This document shows positions 61,480 to 64,000 of a DNA stretch of 64,000 nucleotides, one piece after another. Both the position numbers and the translations under genes were made by a program. Source of the stretch: CAVTUU01 sp045804965 (GTDB taxonomy: Bacteria > Chloroflexota > Chloroflexia > Thermomicrobiales > UBA6265). Below the pieces are notes generated by a model. That model had not been told where the DNA came from. It searched no databases and saw only the letters and a list, made by a program, of their open reading frames with translations. Numbering within the stretch: position 1 is the first letter of the stretch; each line of letters starts with the position of its first letter. The stretch lies in NCBI GenBank assembly GCA_045804965.1, contig JBJMMD010000038.1, positions 1 through 64,000 on the forward strand, written 5' to 3'.

Positions 61480-62124
61480 TCAGTCGCTTGATGATTCCTC
61501 AGCGCGCGATGGTTCGGGTACGCCGCCGGATTCGAGCAGCGCCAAGGCCCGCTCGAAAACTGTCTCCCATGGCCGCGCCGCCAGGGTTAGCAGGCCGAGC
61601 GTCTCGGCCTCCTGCCGCAACCACTCGCTGTGACGCCAGCTCGAGCGCGCCCGTCCCGGTTGGGGTTCGCCTTCCCGAGCCAGATAATTGCGCGCGATCT
61701 GCTCCTCGTCCTGTTCGTAGACGAAGATGGCGCGCACCTTGCCTGCGGCGGGAACACCACCGTACGTCGATTGCGCGGCGAGCGAGGGGAGGAGAAAATC
61801 GCCCTCCAACACGATCGGCGAACCGCCGTCGAGGTGGTTGGCGATGACGTAGGTCAGAGGCTCCGCCATCACGCCGCAGTAGCGGATCGCGACCGCCAAC
61901 ATCCCTTCTTCGTCGAGCCGAAAAAACGCGTCCGGATCCGTCGGAAAGAGGTGGATGATCGGCTGCTGCTCCGGCGTCGTCATGTGTTCGAGGATGACAT
62001 GGAAATCGTCGATCTCGGTAATGCCGATTCCAAAGTGATTTGCTAGTCGATAGCTGACATGCGTCTTGCCCACCCCACTTGCGCCGCCGATCAGCAGCAC
62101 GTGCCACGAACACTGGTCGCTCAT
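61480..62124 (-). CDS. P-loop kinase-like ATPase
   Basis: A 214-residue protein with Walker A GGASGVGKTHVSYRLANHFG (13-21), IDDFHVILEHMTTPEQQP and VLEGDFLLPSLAAQ. It resembles 2-phosphoglycerate kinase/shikimate kinase-like P-loop proteins, and GVGKTH plus the ExDDFH segment suggest a small-molecule kinase. The ATG at 62124 is preceded by GGATGGGGAG. It stands between the operon promoter and a repeat-rich gap. Substrate unknown. Confidence 0.75.
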   Translation of the reverse strand: MSDQCSWHVLLIGGASGVGKTHVSYRLANHFGIGITEIDDFHVILEHMTTPEQQPIIHLFPTDPDAFFRLDEEGMLAVAIRYCGVMAEPLTYVIANHLDGGSPIVLEGDFLLPSLAAQSTYGGVPAAGKVRAIFVYEQDEEQIARNYLAREGEPQPGRARSSWRHSEWLRQEAETLGLLTLAARPWETVFERALALLESGGVPEPSRAEESSSD

Positions 62125-62193
62125 CTCCCCATCCTTGCCCGCGCCTCCGCCCAATCAGCCTGAGAGGTTGACCAGCCATCGTTGTCGCGTTGC

Positions 62194-62246
62194 CCCGCCC
62201 GGGACTGGAAGGCCCGAGCTACAAGTGACGAAGCCCTTGCAGGGCT
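62194..62246. repeat. Dispersed repeat, family 2 (inverted copy)
   Basis: CCCGCCCGGGACTGGAAGGC, CGAGCTACAAGTGACGAAGC and CCTTGCAGGGCT are the reverse complement, with changes, of the module at 32450-32498. Confidence 0.65.
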
Positions 62247-62294
62247 AACGAAAGGGAAGGCCAGCAAACGGGGCAACGGCGCCTCGTCCACGGA

Positions 62295-62495
62295 CTGAGC
62301 GCTGTCCCTCCGTCATTCCGCCTGCTCCCCATAGTCTTCCTGCGCGCCCCCTCGTCATTCCGCGCGCTCCCTCCCCGTCACTCTGACCGCCACCCCTGGT
62401 CATTTTGAGCGAAGTCGAAGAATCTGTCCCTGCCGACCGTCGGCTTCAAGCGAGTCAGATGCCTCGAAAAGTTCGCCATGACTGCGGGTGGGTGC
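62295..62495. repeat. Dispersed intergenic repeat, family 1
   Basis: Four CGTCATTCCG-like units (62312-62400), then TTTTGAGCGAAGTCGAAGAA, TCTGTCCCTGCCGACCGTCG and AGATGCCTCGAAAAGTTCGC repeat the family 1 pattern. No gene is seen in 62247-62537. Confidence 0.65.
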
Positions 62496-62537
62496 GGGAA
62501 AGGACGAGGCGCGCTTGCGACGTCCCCGGTGCATTAC

Positions 62538-63620
62538 TCAAGCCCTCTCCCGCATCGCGGCAATGATCAGCCCGTCGAGCCGCAGGTCATCCATGAAATC
62601 TTCGGGCGTCGTCTTCGGCTGGCTCCCCGCAGTCACCACCTCATGGAAGTATTCCAGTTCGTGCGTGTACGGGTCCTTGAACGTCGGCCTGTTCACGGTC
62701 TCGACGAGAGCATCGCCGGCTGTCTCGAGCATGATCAGCGTCGTTGGCAAATGGCGGATATACGGGGTGTCATACTGCACCCGTAGCGATTTGGTGGGTC
62801 CAAACACTTCGATATGGGCATCGAACCGGAGTTGCTCGTCCACCCCTGTCTCGAGCACGGCCTGGAAATCGCCGTAATCGAATATCACGTGCAAGAAATT
62901 GCCCCCGCTCCATTGCGTCGCGGCGAGCACCCGTTGCGGAAAGCCAATCAGTTCACGCATCGCCGAGAGATCGTGACTATTCAGCCCGAGCAGCAGGCGG
63001 TAGGCGCGAACCAATTCCGGCGGCGCGTCGCCGATCGCCTCGCGGACGAGCCGTCGCGCCCGCTCCGCCCGATCGGCGGCCAATGCTTCAGGCAGATCGT
63101 TGGGACGGAGCACCGGGCTCGACTGGTCGATAATCAGCCGGTTCCGGCCGATGATGTCGCGCACGCGGACGTAATTGATTTTCTCGAATCGCTTGACCGC
63201 CTCGACCGCCTGAACAAACGCGGGCGCATAGCGGCGCATATACGCAACCATCACCCGTACGCCGGCCTCGTCGCGGGCGCGAGTGATCGCCTCGGCTTCG
63301 GAGCTCGCCAGGCACATCGGCTTCTCGACGAGCACATGCTTGCCCTGCCGCACGGCGGCAATCGTGCAATCAGCGTGATATTCATCGGCGGTGAGGATGA
63401 TGACGGCGTCGAGATCAGCACGGGCGACGAGCTCGCGAAAGTCCGCATCGCGTGCCTCCGGTGGCACGCTGTAGCGCTCGCCCAGCGCCGCAAGCAACGT
63501 CGGCGACACGTCGCAGATCGCCGCTAGCTGATAGCGATCCGCCAAGCTTTCGAGGATAGGCAGGTGAATCACCTGCGCCACCTCGCCCAACCCGATGACC
63601 CCAACCCGCACCTGTTCCAC
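62538..63620 (-). CDS. Gfo/Idh/MocA-family NAD(P)-dependent oxidoreductase
   Basis: A product of 360 residues, probably oxidising a sugar or inositol-like compound. The Rossmann motif is VRVGVIGLGEVAQVIHLPIL, the conserved Lys is in HVLVEKPMCLASSEAEAITR, and the C-terminal beta sheet (NFLHVIFDYGDFQAVLETGV, FEVFGPTKSLRVQYD-like) is intact. The GTG at 63620 (VEQVRVGVIG) has GGGAGG upstream; a longer ATG form lacks support. It is in the same orientation as the second sugar operon but separated by the kinase-like gene and repeats. Confidence 0.88.
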   Translation of the reverse strand: MEQVRVGVIGLGEVAQVIHLPILESLADRYQLAAICDVSPTLLAALGERYSVPPEARDADFRELVARADLDAVIILTADEYHADCTIAAVRQGKHVLVEKPMCLASSEAEAITRARDEAGVRVMVAYMRRYAPAFVQAVEAVKRFEKINYVRVRDIIGRNRLIIDQSSPVLRPNDLPEALAADRAERARRLVREAIGDAPPELVRAYRLLLGLNSHDLSAMRELIGFPQRVLAATQWSGGNFLHVIFDYGDFQAVLETGVDEQLRFDAHIEVFGPTKSLRVQYDTPYIRHLPTTLIMLETAGDALVETVNRPTFKDPYTHELEYFHEVVTAGSQPKTTPEDFMDDLRLDGLIIAAMRERA

Positions 63621-64000
63621 ATCGCCTCCCAACGTTCGAGCCTCCCTTTCTTTCGCGGCGTGCAATTGTGCCACCAAAAGCGATCGTGCTCAGCAACTCT
63701 CCATGCCGTTAGAGATCGCGTTCGGCGAACCAACCTCACGGGGGATTGGGTGGAGCGGGTTCGCCAACTCGCTGAGGATCCAAGAGCGACGACGGGACGA
63801 CATAATGGGCGCGCACGCGGGCGCACGCGCCGCGCAGCTGAGGTGGCAAGCCAATGCCGTCTGCCAGCCACTCCATCTTGTGATGGTTTTGTCACCAACG
63901 GTTGCTGCCTTGAGTCGCTGCTTCCACGCCCGTTCGGCTATTCGAAGAGGGATGGCAGCGAGTCGCGCTTTTCGCGTGAAGCCATCGATCTCACGGATAA
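63621..64000. other. Region without a supported gene
   Basis: The 380 bases to the window edge have open stretches on both strands but none with a recognisable start, motif or ribosome-binding site. It may contain the promoter for the Gfo/Idh/MocA gene and the beginning of a further gene beyond the edge. Nothing more can be supported. Confidence 0.4.

Noticed and set aside
63569..63898. Minus-strand open frame at the right edge
   Set aside because: Arg/Ser-rich, no start signal or motif, and it overlaps the Gfo/Idh/MocA start region.
1..64000. tRNA or rRNA genes
   Set aside because: I read the gaps for cloverleaf-like stretches and rRNA landmarks and saw none; a covariance-model search would settle it.

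Overview
The window is GC-rich bacterial DNA with mostly compact genes. Exported proteins carry a Thr/Pro/Ala-rich stretch just after the signal peptide (for example DATPMATPEASP in the xylanase at 48588-49799), there are several LacI/CUT1 sugar loci, and intergenic regions carry dispersed mini-repeats. From memory of such genomes this suggests Chloroflexota, class Thermomicrobia. That is inference: no rRNA or other marker gene is present, and I found no tRNA genes or CRISPR arrays.

Layout. 0-4.7 kb: an MDR oxidoreductase, a degraded IS5-type element joined to an MFS-transporter scrap, an unknown protein built from a duplicated domain, and an orphan TrpB2-like synthase. 4.8-10 kb: a very large DUF2339 membrane protein, an M14 deacylase and a methyltransferase. 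10-17.3 kb: an accessory-looking strip that begins with an intact endonuclease III gene (nth) and then holds three decayed copies of the nth 3' end, all in the same orientation. Between them lie a glycosyltransferase, an XRE regulator, a degenerate receiver protein, a coiled-coil protein, an EVE-nuclease gene broken by one amber codon, and two paralogs of an unknown small family. 17.4-23.1 kb: GalM, a PPOX-fold protein, a LuxR-type ATPase regulator, a DUF4242 protein and an exported cupin.

23.3-30 kb is a complete sugar-uptake locus: solute-binding protein, two permeases and a GH42 beta-galactosidase, with a divergent LacI regulator. 30-43.9 kb holds small housekeeping and accessory genes: DUF429, methyltransferases, an AtzG/AtzE-like amidase pair, an ECF42-type sigma factor with its YCII/DGPF partner, an AlkZ-like glycosylase, and a group of exported proteins (a vWA protein, a PTET-repeat protein, a small secreted protein). 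43.9-49.8 kb: a glycogen-debranching-type glycosidase, an SDR, a DUF2231 protein, DinB and a secreted GH10 xylanase.

49.9-61.4 kb is a second, larger carbohydrate operon on the minus strand: GH13, LacI, binding protein, two permeases, MDR dehydrogenase, DUF455 ferritin-like protein, and a GH-A-like hydrolase. A perfect LacI-type palindrome precedes it. A P-loop kinase-like gene and a Gfo/Idh/MocA dehydrogenase follow. The two CUT1 operons plus the debranching enzyme and xylanase suggest a plant or microbial polysaccharide degrader. The most unusual parts are the nth-fragment strip (10.7-17.3 kb) and the DUF455/GH-like end of the second operon.
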